In this document: positions 1-6,171 of the stretch, piece after piece
Layout of the letters: every line of letters begins with the position of its first letter
How positions within the stretch are numbered: position 1 is the stretch's first letter
NCBI GenBank assembly: GCA_030147455.1
Contig: JASKZU010000016.1
Coordinates: 1 to 12,696, forward strand
Length of the DNA: 12,696 bases
From: Planococcus sp. (in: firmicutes)
Lineage (GTDB): Bacteria > Bacillota > Bacilli > Bacillales_A > Planococcaceae
Direction of reading: 5' to 3'
The notes under the pieces: generated by a model
What the model was told of the DNA's origin: nothing
Database searches by the model: none
The model's input: only the letters and a program-made list of their open reading frames with translations
Translations under genes and position numbers: made by a program

Positions 1-89
1 AGTCTCAAAAAAATGTAGCAGGAATGTGACAAAGCCAGTGTTTCATTAAAAAAATTACATTCAACTATATATAAACGAAGCTTGATGTT

Positions 90-104
90 GTATAATGATT
101 GTAG
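90..104 (+). promoter_or_regulatory. PerR-like box overlapping the spx -10
   Basis: GTATAATGATTGTAG matches the 7-1-7 PerR/Fur-family consensus TTATAATNATTATAA at 11 of 14 fixed positions and overlaps the -10. In B. subtilis one spx promoter is repressed by PerR, which makes this plausible. Part of the match is simply the -10 hexamer, so the evidence is modest. Confidence 0.35.
91..96 (+). promoter_or_regulatory. Candidate -10 element of the spx promoter
   Basis: A perfect TATAAT lies about 90 bases ahead of the spx start in an AT-rich region. No good -35 sits 16-18 bases upstream (TATATA at 68-73 is the best at 17), so the promoter may need an activator, or it may be one of several. B. subtilis spx is known to have multiple promoters. 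Confidence 0.5.
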
Positions 105-182
105 AGCTTCTAAACAATAGTGATTCTAATCTAAGAATTAATCAAACAGAACGCCTATGAATCCGAAAGGAAGTGCTCCATT

Positions 183-581
183 ATGATGGTTACATTATTT
201 ACTTCTCCAAGCTGCACATCTTGCCGTAAGGCCAAAGCGTGGCTGGAAGAACATGATATTCCATATACAGAACGCAACATTTTCTCTGAACCTTTAACAA
301 TCAGCGAAATTAAAGAAATTTTAAGAATGACAGAGGACGGTACAGATGAAATTATCTCGACTCGTTCGAAAATCTTCCAAAAACTTAATGTAGATGTCGA
401 AAGTCTGCCATTGCAACGCCTTTACGAATTAATCCAGGAGCATCCGGGATTGCTTCGCCGCCCGATTATCATGGATGAAAAGCGTTTGCAGGTAGGTTAT
501 AACGAAGACGAGATCCGCCGTTTCCTTCCGCGTAAAGTGCGTGCATATCAATTGCTGGAAGCTCAGCGCATGGTTAACTAA
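183..581 (+). CDS. spxA: Transcriptional regulator Spx (ArsC-family RNA polymerase-binding protein)
   Basis: Spx binds the C-terminal domain of the RNA polymerase alpha subunit and redirects transcription under thiol and oxidative stress. It is normally kept scarce by ClpXP with the adaptor SpxH. The product is nearly identical to B. subtilis Spx along its length. It has the CxxC redox switch (C11-T-S-C14 counting from the first Met), the ARM-type segment TEDGTDEIIS, and the ArsC-family LLRRPII motif near residue 90. Two ATGs are adjacent. The one at 183 lies 9 nt after the Shine-Dalgarno AAAGGAAG (166-173). The one at 186 gives the 131-residue protein usual for the family. The gene stands alone, with its own terminator downstream and mecA next. 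Confidence 0.97.
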   Translation: MMVTLFTSPSCTSCRKAKAWLEEHDIPYTERNIFSEPLTISEIKEILRMTEDGTDEIISTRSKIFQKLNVDVESLPLQRLYELIQEHPGLLRRPIIMDEKRLQVGYNEDEIRRFLPRKVRAYQLLEAQRMVN

Positions 582-595
582 GAAAAACGAAAAAC

Positions 596-648
596 AAGCT
601 GTCCGGTCTTTATGGCATTTCATAAGGGGTCCGGGACAGCTTTTCTTT
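596..648 (+). terminator. Intrinsic terminator after spx
   Basis: An outer stem AAGCTGTCC (596-604) pairs with GGACAGCTT (634-642). An inner stem (607-614 with 621-628, two G-U pairs) closes a 6-nt loop. TTTTCTTT follows. The A-rich left flank means it could also work weakly on the other strand. Confidence 0.85.
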
Positions 649-751
649 ATACCGATTAGTTGCAAAAATCTGTCGATTCAATTAGACTCAAAGTTAATTA
701 TCTTTGATGCCTTCTTTAGGCAAAAAAATGTTTTTTAGCTATAAGGAAAGG

Positions 752-757
752 TATAAT
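752..757 (+). promoter_or_regulatory. Candidate -10 of the mecA promoter
   Basis: TATAAT lies 68 bases before the mecA start, downstream of the spx terminator, so mecA probably has its own promoter. The -35 region is poor (TGTTTT at 17-nt spacing). Confidence 0.5.
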
Positions 758-825
758 AAAAGTAGTTACAAATCACGGCTTTTGAGGGATTCCTCTTAAT
801 CCGATCCGAAAAGGAGAGGTGTAAA

Positions 826-1482
826 ATGGAAATAGAACGCATTAACGATAACACAGTGAAATTTTACATTTCCTATCTCGATGTCGAAGAGCGAGGGTTT
901 AGCCGTGACGAAATTTGGTTTAACAGAGACAAAAGCGAAGAGCTTTTCTGGGAAATGATGGATGAAGTCAATGAAGAAGCCGATTTCGTTATGGAAGGCC
1001 CCTTATGGATCCAAGTACAGGCTATGGACAAAGGACTTGAAGTTACTGTGACACGTGCACAATTAACTAAAGATGGGCAAAAACTTGATTTGCCGGATGA
1101 CATAGAAGAGCGACGTAAAATGTTTGCAGGTGAAGAAGCTGGTACGCAGGAATTTGATGAATTCGAACCGGTGTATGATGACAGCGACGTAAAAAAACTG
1201 GATTACTCTTTTATTTTCTCTGAAATCGAAGAGTTGCTGCCAATTGCCAATCGCTTAATGTATATGCCACTGGATACAGCAGTATATCATTTTGAAGGCA
1301 AATACTATCTGCATATCAGTTTCGATGAAATTCTTCATTCTGAAAAAGACATGAAAAATCAATTGAGCGTGATTACTGAGTATATACAGCAATCACCCAT
1401 GACGATTCATCGCTTGGAAGAATACGGCAAACAAATCTTTAAAGAAGATGCACTTGCCAATGTCCTTCATTATTTTGGTTAA
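826..1482 (+). CDS. mecA: Adaptor protein MecA (ClpC adaptor, negative regulator of competence)
   Basis: MecA loads substrates such as ComK onto the ClpCP protease and helps assemble the ClpC hexamer. At 218 residues it has the usual family length. The N-terminal substrate-binding domain (about 1-80) begins MEIERINDNTVKFYISYLD, typical of MecA. An acidic linker follows (about 100-130, rich in E and D). The C-terminal ClpC-binding domain covers about 130-218. The start is set by AAGGAGAGG (811-819), 6 nt upstream. The gene lies between spx and coiA as in B. subtilis, with a terminator immediately after it, so it is probably monocistronic. In the same block, MecA restrains competence while CoiA serves it. 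MecA can also act on Spx in vitro in B. subtilis (family knowledge, not visible here). Confidence 0.96.
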   Translation: MEIERINDNTVKFYISYLDVEERGFSRDEIWFNRDKSEELFWEMMDEVNEEADFVMEGPLWIQVQAMDKGLEVTVTRAQLTKDGQKLDLPDDIEERRKMFAGEEAGTQEFDEFEPVYDDSDVKKLDYSFIFSEIEELLPIANRLMYMPLDTAVYHFEGKYYLHISFDEILHSEKDMKNQLSVITEYIQQSPMTIHRLEEYGKQIFKEDALANVLHYFG

Positions 1483-1487
1483 AACTT

Positions 1488-1513
1488 AAACCTCCCCTTG
1501 GGGAGGTTTTTTT
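1488..1513 (+). terminator. Intrinsic terminator after mecA
   Basis: AAACCTCCC (1488-1496) pairs with GGGAGGTTT (1501-1509) around a CTTG tetraloop, followed by a continuous T run. It starts 5 nt after the mecA stop. Confidence 0.92.
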
Positions 1514-1514
1514 A

Positions 1515-1543
1515 TTGCTTCCGTTTTTCTGATTGCTTACACT
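1515..1543 (+). promoter_or_regulatory. Possible coiA promoter
   Basis: TTGCTT (1515-1520), 17 nt, TACACT (1538-1543). Transcription would begin near 1550, just before the Shine-Dalgarno, giving a very short leader. No convincing ComK box pair (AAAA-N5-TTTT) is visible upstream, although coiA is a ComK target in B. subtilis. Confidence 0.3.
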
Positions 1544-1557
1544 AAAGAAAAAGGAGA

Positions 1558-2643
1558 GTGATTTTTATATTAACTGCCTTGCATGACCAAAAGCTATTCG
1601 TTTTACAGGAGCATCACACCCGCGATGAATTGATTAGAATGCGCCTGGCTTCCAATAATTTTCATTGCCCGGTTTGCCGAGCCCCAGTTGTCTTAAAAAT
1701 CGGCACAGTGAACATTCCCCATTTTGCCCATCTTCAGAAGCATTCATGCAGCGCCGGCAATGAGCCTGAAACTAAAGTTCACTTGCTTGGCAAATCGCGT
1801 TTGTCCTCGTTTTTTCATCAGCAAAAAATTTCTTCGCAATTAGAGCAATATCTTCCGTCCATCAAACAGCGTCCCGACCTTTTGCTTCCACGACATGCAG
1901 TGGAATTCCAGTGCAGTGCATTATCGGCAGAGGATGTGCAAAGGCGCAGTGCGGGATACCGTTCTTTGCAGCTTGAACCTTTGTGGATACGTGGTGCTGA
2001 AAAGATGCCAATGAAAGGTCCCAGCATTTTTCGGATACGCTGGTTCGAACGGGAAATGTTTCTTGGTCCTCCTGAACGGCCTTATCTTCTATTTTTTCAC
2101 CCCGAACAATCCCTCTTTATTTACTATTCGAACTTACTTTATGTCCACGCCAATTGCTGGGTGGGCAAAGCCTCTTTTCTTCCTGCAGAGCAGCAAGTAT
2201 TTCCTTTTGCAGTACCCAGGCCAATCAGCCGGATAGAATATGAAAAAGCGGCAGCGTTATTTAAAGTTGAAAGAAAACGCTTTATCCGCTCTCAGCTATT
2301 TGCGAAAAACCGCATGACTAATGATTTCTGGCGTCTGAGTTATGAGCTGGGGCTTTCTAAACAAGCGTTGCCAAATATATTCGGCATTCCGTTGCCAGGC
2401 GGGCATTGGATCAAAGAACATCCGCTTATTTGGCAAATGAAAACAGCCTGGGCGCTGGAAAAGGGATGGGAGCTGGAAATGCTGATCGAAACCAATAAGC
2501 TGGGACCCTTTTTTTCCGGCAAAGAGCGTGTGCTGGAACTGCTGTCTCTCTACAAAGATATATATACTGCAGGAATGGAAAGAAGCTCTTCAGAAATTGA
2601 TGAGGTTTGTTACAGGTTGCTTGCAAAAGCGTGGGAAAATTGA
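1558..2643 (+). CDS. coiA: Competence protein CoiA (nuclease-like, acts on transforming DNA)
   Basis: CoiA is needed for recombination of DNA taken up during natural transformation. The N-terminal part has a zinc-finger-like pattern (C37-x2-C40, H55-F-A-H58, C64). A PD-(D/E)xK-type nuclease core follows, with D107 (RPDLLL) and E116-x-Q118 (VEFQ) and then W143-I-R-G. The C-terminal half is poorly conserved. The start is unclear. AAGGAG (1551-1556) is only 1 nt before the GTG at 1558, which is too close. In-frame ATT (1561, 4 nt) and ATA (1567, 10 nt) have better spacing. The ATA start would give MLTAL, the N terminus I would expect of the family. A stop at 1543 blocks any start further upstream. 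The span given is the longest option. The protein would be 358 residues from ATA. Confidence 0.92.
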   Translation: MIFILTALHDQKLFVLQEHHTRDELIRMRLASNNFHCPVCRAPVVLKIGTVNIPHFAHLQKHSCSAGNEPETKVHLLGKSRLSSFFHQQKISSQLEQYLPSIKQRPDLLLPRHAVEFQCSALSAEDVQRRSAGYRSLQLEPLWIRGAEKMPMKGPSIFRIRWFEREMFLGPPERPYLLFFHPEQSLFIYYSNLLYVHANCWVGKASFLPAEQQVFPFAVPRPISRIEYEKAAALFKVERKRFIRSQLFAKNRMTNDFWRLSYELGLSKQALPNIFGIPLPGGHWIKEHPLIWQMKTAWALEKGWELEMLIETNKLGPFFSGKERVLELLSLYKDIYTAGMERSSSEIDEVCYRLLAKAWEN

Positions 2644-2697
2644 GAAAATAAGATGTAGTTCGTATCCCGAAAGAAGGGAATAAGAGGAGGCAGCCAA

Positions 2698-4506
2698 ATG
2701 ACAGAAAAATTATTGACTCGAGAAGAAGTGCCGGAACAACTCACGTGGCGCTTAGAAGATATTTTTGAAACCAATGCACGATGGGAAGAAGAATTCAATG
2801 CCGTATCAGATCTTGCTGAGCAGGCAGGAAAATACGAAGGTACGTTATCAAACGGCGCTGATGCGCTCTACGAGGCGTTCCGTTTTAAAGATGAGCTGTC
2901 TGAACGTCTGCGCAAGTTGTATGCGTACGCTCATATGCGCTACGACCAAGATACGACCAACTCCACTTACCAGGCTATGGATAGCCGCATTAAATCGCTT
3001 TACGCCAAGACAGCAGCAGGACTCTCGTTTTTCACGCCTGAAATTTTGTCGCTGGATGAAACCGAATTAAACAAATTGGTAGCAGAACATGAGGGGCTGA
3101 ATTTGTATAAGCATGCACTGGAAGAACTCAATGCCATGCGTCCGCATGTGTTAAAAGCGGAACAGGAAGCATTGCTTGCCCAAATGTCTGAAGTGGTCGG
3201 TGCTTCTTCCGAAACATTCGGCATGCTCAACAACGCAGACCTTGAGTTTCCGGAGATTGAAAATGAAGACGGTGAGAAAGTCCAGATCACACATGGCAAC
3301 TATATTCGTTTTCTGGAAAGCAAGGACCGCAAAGTGCGTGAAGCTGCATTTAAAGCGGTTTATGCCACTTATGGAAAGTTCCGCAATACGTTCGCCTCGA
3401 CATTGTCCGGAAATGTAAAACGCGACAACGTGCATGCGAAAATTCGCAATTATAGTTCTGCACGAGAAGCAGCACTTTCGGATGACCATATTCCTGAAGC
3501 GGTTTACGACCAATTGGTTGAAACGGTCAACAACAACTTGCACTTGCTTCACCGTTATGTGGCGCTTCGCAAACAAGTACTTGGCATCGATAAAGTCCAT
3601 ATGTACGATATGCACACGCCGCTCGTCCAGGAAGCTAAAATGGAAATTCCTTATGAACAAGCAACTGGCATGATGCTCGATGGGCTTCGTAAGCTGGGCG
3701 AAGAATACACGAGCATTGTTCAATCCGGTATCGATAACCGCTGGGTCGATGTAAAGGAAAACAAAGGAAAGCGCAGCGGCGCTTATTCTTCCGGTGCATA
3801 CGGCACCAACCCGTACATTTTGATGAATTGGCAAGACAACGTGGACAATCTGTTTACATTGGCACATGAATTCGGGCATAGCGTCCACAGCTACTATACG
3901 CGTGAAAATCAGCCGTACGTATACGGTGATTATTCGATCTTTGTGGCGGAAGTGGCTTCTACAACAAACGAAGCGCTGTTGAACGAGCATCTTGTTCAGA
4001 CGACTGAGGATGAGCAAAAACGAATTTATTTGTTGAACCACTGGTTGGACGGGTTCCGCGGAACGGTTTTCCGTCAAACAATGTTTGCTGAATTTGAGCA
4101 TTTGATTCACCAAATGGATCAAAATGGCGAAGCTTTGACCGCTGATCGGTTGACAGAAGTATATTACGAGCTGAATAAAAAATATTTCGGCGAAGATGCA
4201 GCAGTAGATGAAGAAATTGGTCTAGAATGGGCACGCATTCCTCATTTTTACTACAATTATTATGTGTTCCAATATGCAACTGGCTTTAGTGCGGCAACCG
4301 CACTTAGCAAGAAAATTCTTGAAGAAGGCGAGCCGGCAGTTGAACGCTATATCAATGAGTTCCTAAAAGCCGGCAGCTCGGATTATCCAATCGAAGTCTT
4401 GAAAAAAGCCGGTGTTGATATGGCATCTCCACAGCCTGTAGAAGAGGCTTGCAAAGTCTTCGGCGAAAAGCTCGAGGAGCTGGAAGCTTTGTTGTTAAAA
4501 AAATAA
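2698..4506 (+). CDS. pepF: Oligoendopeptidase F (M3 family zinc metallopeptidase)
   Basis: A cytosolic endopeptidase that cuts medium-sized peptides; overproduction of the B. subtilis relative is linked to degradation of a signalling peptide. At 602 residues it has the usual length. The N-terminal helical domain covers roughly 1-200 and the catalytic domain follows. The zinc site is complete: H390-E-F-G-H394 (DNA from 3865), with third ligand E418 in the FVAEVAST segment and N424-E425 after it. The start at 2698 is well supported by AGAGGAGG, 7 nt upstream, and the EVPEQLTWRLEDIF opening is typical of PepF. It lies 54 nt after coiA without a clear terminator between, so some co-transcription is possible. 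Confidence 0.96.
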   Translation: MTEKLLTREEVPEQLTWRLEDIFETNARWEEEFNAVSDLAEQAGKYEGTLSNGADALYEAFRFKDELSERLRKLYAYAHMRYDQDTTNSTYQAMDSRIKSLYAKTAAGLSFFTPEILSLDETELNKLVAEHEGLNLYKHALEELNAMRPHVLKAEQEALLAQMSEVVGASSETFGMLNNADLEFPEIENEDGEKVQITHGNYIRFLESKDRKVREAAFKAVYATYGKFRNTFASTLSGNVKRDNVHAKIRNYSSAREAALSDDHIPEAVYDQLVETVNNNLHLLHRYVALRKQVLGIDKVHMYDMHTPLVQEAKMEIPYEQATGMMLDGLRKLGEEYTSIVQSGIDNRWVDVKENKGKRSGAYSSGAYGTNPYILMNWQDNVDNLFTLAHEFGHSVHSYYTRENQPYVYGDYSIFVAEVASTTNEALLNEHLVQTTEDEQKRIYLLNHWLDGFRGTVFRQTMFAEFEHLIHQMDQNGEALTADRLTEVYYELNKKYFGEDAAVDEEIGLEWARIPHFYYNYYVFQYATGFSAATALSKKILEEGEPAVERYINEFLKAGSSDYPIEVLKKAGVDMASPQPVEEACKVFGEKLEELEALLLKK

Positions 4507-4518
4507 GTTGAATTACTG

Positions 4519-4551
4519 CCCATTGCTTCCTGTGTGAAGCAATGGGTTTTT
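4519..4551 (+). terminator. Intrinsic terminator after pepF
   Basis: A perfect 11-bp stem, CCCATTGCTTC (4519-4529) with GAAGCAATGGG (4536-4546), a 6-nt loop, then TTTTT. It lies 12 nt after the pepF stop. Confidence 0.93.
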
Positions 4552-4657
4552 ACATTGGCTGAAATGTAAATAGATAACTAGTTTATAAAAGTTTTTTGTT
4601 ATTTTTATATAGCTATTTAAATGAACTAATAATGAAAGCACCAGATATTATGACAGC
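4552..4657. other. AT-rich spacer with no gene
   Basis: About 105 bases of strongly AT-rich DNA between the pepF terminator and the roxS control region. I see no ORF with a ribosome binding site and no convincing palindrome. It may be an UP-element-like or curved upstream region for roxS. Confidence 0.5.
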
Positions 4658-4679
4658 TTTGTGAAAAAGTATGTGATTT
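4658..4679 (+). promoter_or_regulatory. Tandem ResD-like boxes upstream of roxS
   Basis: TTTGTGAAA (4658-4666) matches the ResD consensus TTTGTGAAT at 8 of 9 positions. TATGTGATT (4671-4679) matches at 7 of 9, 13 nt downstream. They lie just upstream of the -35, where an activator would sit. B. subtilis roxS is activated by ResD, and S. aureus rsaE by the homologous SrrAB, so the context fits. Confidence 0.5.
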
Positions 4680-4680
4680 A

Positions 4681-4709
4681 TTGCATTAACTATTATGCCA
4701 TGATAAGAT
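4681..4709 (+). promoter_or_regulatory. Promoter of roxS
   Basis: TTGCAT (4681-4686), 17-nt spacer, TAAGAT (4704-4709), with a TGn extended -10 (4701-4703). The predicted start is about 4716. Confidence 0.72.
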
Positions 4710-4713
4710 TAAG

Positions 4714-4731
4714 TTGTGAAATTAATCACAT
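4714..4731 (+). promoter_or_regulatory. Rex-type operator at the roxS start site
   Basis: TTGTGAAATTAATCACAT is close to the Rex consensus TTGTGA-N6-TCACAA, with a perfect TGTGA-N6-TCACA core (4715-4730). It sits at about -2 to +16 of the predicted start, a repressing position. Rex, which senses NADH/NAD+, represses roxS in B. subtilis. A Crp/Fnr-family protein recognises a similar core and is the alternative. Confidence 0.7.
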
Positions 4732-4832
4732 ACAAACATACACCCCTTTGTTTGAGCGTGAACATTTCTCCCATCCCCTTTGTGTAAGATATGAAAGGCG
4801 CCTTCCGGACGTGGAAGGCGCCTTTCGCTTGT
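4716..4832 (+). ncRNA. roxS: Small regulatory RNA RoxS (RsaE)
   Basis: A trans-acting RNA that pairs through C-rich single-stranded loops with Shine-Dalgarno regions of central-metabolism and redox mRNAs, helping to balance NAD+/NADH. Identification rests on three points. The position between pepF and yjbH is, as I recall, that of RsaE in Staphylococcus and RoxS in Bacillus. The core has the characteristic C-rich blocks CCCCTTTG (4743-4750) and TTTCTCCCATCCCCTTTG (4765-4782). The expected promoter and Rex site are present. A 5-bp stem, CAAAC (4733-4737) with GTTTG (4750-4754), displays the first CCCC in its loop. A long terminal hairpin follows. The expected length is about 115 nt; the ends are estimates. 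It converges with spxH. Confidence 0.85.
4793..4832 (+). terminator. Terminal hairpin of roxS
   Basis: GAAAGGCGCCTTCC (4793-4806) pairs perfectly over 14 bp with GGAAGGCGCCTTTC (4813-4826) around a 6-nt loop. The following T run is poor (TTTCGCTTGTT), so termination may be leaky, with the next hairpin at 4855-4894 as backup. Confidence 0.7.
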
Positions 4833-4845
4833 TCAAGTATAAAGA

Positions 4846-4894
4846 TACAAAGAAAAACAGCTTTGCCTCTTTATGTAAGAGGGCAAGGCTGTTT
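4846..4894 (-). terminator. Terminator of the yjbI-spxH operon, overlapping the spxH 3' end
   Basis: Read leftward, AAACAGC (complement of 4888-4894) pairs with GCTGTTT (complement of 4855-4861). The stem continues inward with one wobble and one bulged G, and TTTTTCTTTG follows as U-tract. The spxH stop codon lies in and beside the loop, so the stem's first arm is coding sequence. Confidence 0.8.
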
Positions 4895-5686
4895 GACTTT
4901 CCATATGGTTTCGTCGTGCATGGAAATGCGCTCGAGTTTTTGCTGGAGCACTTGTTTTTTCAGTTCACGTTCTGCCGTTTGTTCAGTGATGTTGTAAATG
5001 CTAGCTATTTCGTGTGTCGCCATTGTTTGGTATTGAATGAACAGTTCATCAAGAGAAGGCGGGGATTGTCGGTCCAGCTGATCTGTACCCAACATTTCCT
5101 GTAAGATGGTCAAATAAACGTCATATGAATAAAGGCCTGAAACTTTGACGCCTTCGTCCTCGATGCATTCATTAAAAAAGACGATGCTCGGTACTTCTGT
5201 AATCTCCATCTCCCGCGTAATCCGCAGATCACACTGAAAAGCTTTTGCGCTGTGAATCGAGTGAAAGTCATCTTTAAATTCCTCGTGGTCCAGCTCGGCT
5301 TCTAGTGCGATGTCCAGAAGCACTTGATAAGAAGTCACATTTTTCGACTGAAGAAACAAATGCTCCTGTAATTTATGGAGAAAGCGGATGCCTGCACGTT
5401 TACCTTGCAGTTCAGCTGCTTTAATGGCCACTGATGGAAGCGCAGGATGCTCTAAAGCGTCTTTTTCCAAACCATCATTTTTTACAACTGTATTGAGCGC
5501 GGACAATTGCGTACTCAAAACAATCCGCATAGAAAAGTAATGTCCATATTCAATTTGCAGTTTGCGGATGATGGATTGAAGATTCCAGCATGTTGGATTC
5601 ATCGGATCCATAAACACATACAATTCCATTGGTTTGCAAGGTACTTTGGGTTCGAGGATTTCCTCTGCCAGATTCAGGTTGCTCAC
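4871..5686 (-). CDS. spxH: ClpXP adaptor SpxH/YjbH (DsbA-like fold)
   Basis: SpxH presents Spx to ClpXP for degradation, so it sets Spx level and thiol-stress output. The 271-residue product aligns with B. subtilis YjbH: KPMELYVFMDP near the N terminus, AAELQGKRAGIRFL in the middle, and EDEGVKVSGLYSYDVYLTILQEML towards the C terminus. The thioredoxin-like CxxC position reads N30-P-T-C33, so the first cysteine (CPECW in B. subtilis) is missing. The His-rich N-terminal segment of the B. subtilis protein is also absent, with C17 nearby instead. The start is GTG at 5686, preceded by GAGGAGGAG, and overlaps the yjbI stop in GTGA, so translation is probably coupled to yjbI. Confidence 0.92.
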   Translation of the reverse strand: MSNLNLAEEILEPKVPCKPMELYVFMDPMNPTCWNLQSIIRKLQIEYGHYFSMRIVLSTQLSALNTVVKNDGLEKDALEHPALPSVAIKAAELQGKRAGIRFLHKLQEHLFLQSKNVTSYQVLLDIALEAELDHEEFKDDFHSIHSAKAFQCDLRITREMEITEVPSIVFFNECIEDEGVKVSGLYSYDVYLTILQEMLGTDQLDRQSPPSLDELFIQYQTMATHEIASIYNITEQTAERELKKQVLQQKLERISMHDETIWKVKQPCPLT

Positions 5687-6078
5687 TCCAACTCCTCCTC
5701 ACTATAGTCGTTCACCATATGGTGCGCTGTTAAGACTAGGCGATTAAAGAAGGTCTCACGGAACTGTCCGCTGAGGCCGACTTCATCCATAGCCTCGCTC
5801 ATGCATTCGAGCCAAGCCTGAGCCCGGTCAGGGGTAATTGGAAATGGATGGTGTCTCGCTTTTAAGCGCGGATGTCCATGCTCTTCTGAATAAATATTCG
5901 GTCCGCCCAAATATTGCGTTAAAAATTGCTTTTGCTTCCGGGCGGTTTCGGTTAGGTCATTGGGAAAAATGGGCGCAAGTTGTGGGTGGGCTGAGACGCG
6001 TTTGTAGAAAGCATCCACCAATTTCGATAATGTTTCCGCACCAATTTGGTCATACGGAATTAATGGTTTTCCAGTCAT
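5683..6078 (-). CDS. yjbI: Truncated haemoglobin, group II (trHbO, YjbI)
   Basis: A small 2-on-2 globin that binds haem and O2 or NO. In B. subtilis it is co-transcribed with yjbH, as here. At 131 residues it has normal length. Visible signatures are Tyr B10 (Y25 in DAFYKRV), the proximal His F8 (H76 in RLKARHHPFPI), and the group II Trp G8 (W89 in AWLECM). The segment QFLTQYLGGP (51-60) is the E-helix motif of the family. The ATG at 6078 follows an AAAGGGG Shine-Dalgarno about 9 nt upstream. The residue after the proximal His is a second His (H77), where I recall Met in B. subtilis. It is the first gene of a two-gene leftward operon with spxH. Confidence 0.94.
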   Translation of the reverse strand: MTGKPLIPYDQIGAETLSKLVDAFYKRVSAHPQLAPIFPNDLTETARKQKQFLTQYLGGPNIYSEEHGHPRLKARHHPFPITPDRAQAWLECMSEAMDEVGLSGQFRETFFNRLVLTAHHMVNDYSEEELE

Positions 6079-6111
6079 CGATCCTGTCCCCTTTGTTAGT
6101 ACTGTAAACCC

Positions 6112-6140
6112 ATTCTATCAACGCAAGGTGAATATCTCAA
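6112..6140 (-). promoter_or_regulatory. Promoter of the yjbI-spxH operon
   Basis: On the minus strand: TTGAGA (6140-6135), 17-nt spacer, TAGAAT (6117-6112), with TGA as extended -10. It lies 34 nt from the yjbI start and downstream of yjbK. Confidence 0.7.
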
Positions 6141-6171
6141 ACAACTCGCATATGAACATGCGGCAAAACGG

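Noticed and set aside
1484..1557. ComK binding boxes before coiA
   Set aside because: No pair of AAAA-N5-TTTT motifs with the usual spacing; the A and T runs belong to the mecA terminator and Shine-Dalgarno.
3151..4122. 323-codon open frame on the minus strand inside pepF
   Set aside because: It lies antisense to a complete M3 peptidase with intact motifs, has no recognisable domain, and the pepF frame explains the sequence.
4715..4730. Fnr or Crp site as first choice for the TGTGA-N6-TCACA palindrome
   Set aside because: The core fits, but the extra T at 4714, the position at the roxS start site and known Rex control of this RNA favour Rex. Fnr/Crp is kept only as an alternative.
4661..5104. 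147-codon rightward open frame across the roxS region and spxH 3' end
   Set aside because: No Shine-Dalgarno, no family resemblance, and it crosses a promoter, the small RNA hairpin and a terminator.
6147..6162. Terminator after yjbK
   Set aside because: The hairpin has only 5 bp (CGCAT/ATGCG) and no U run follows on the minus strand.
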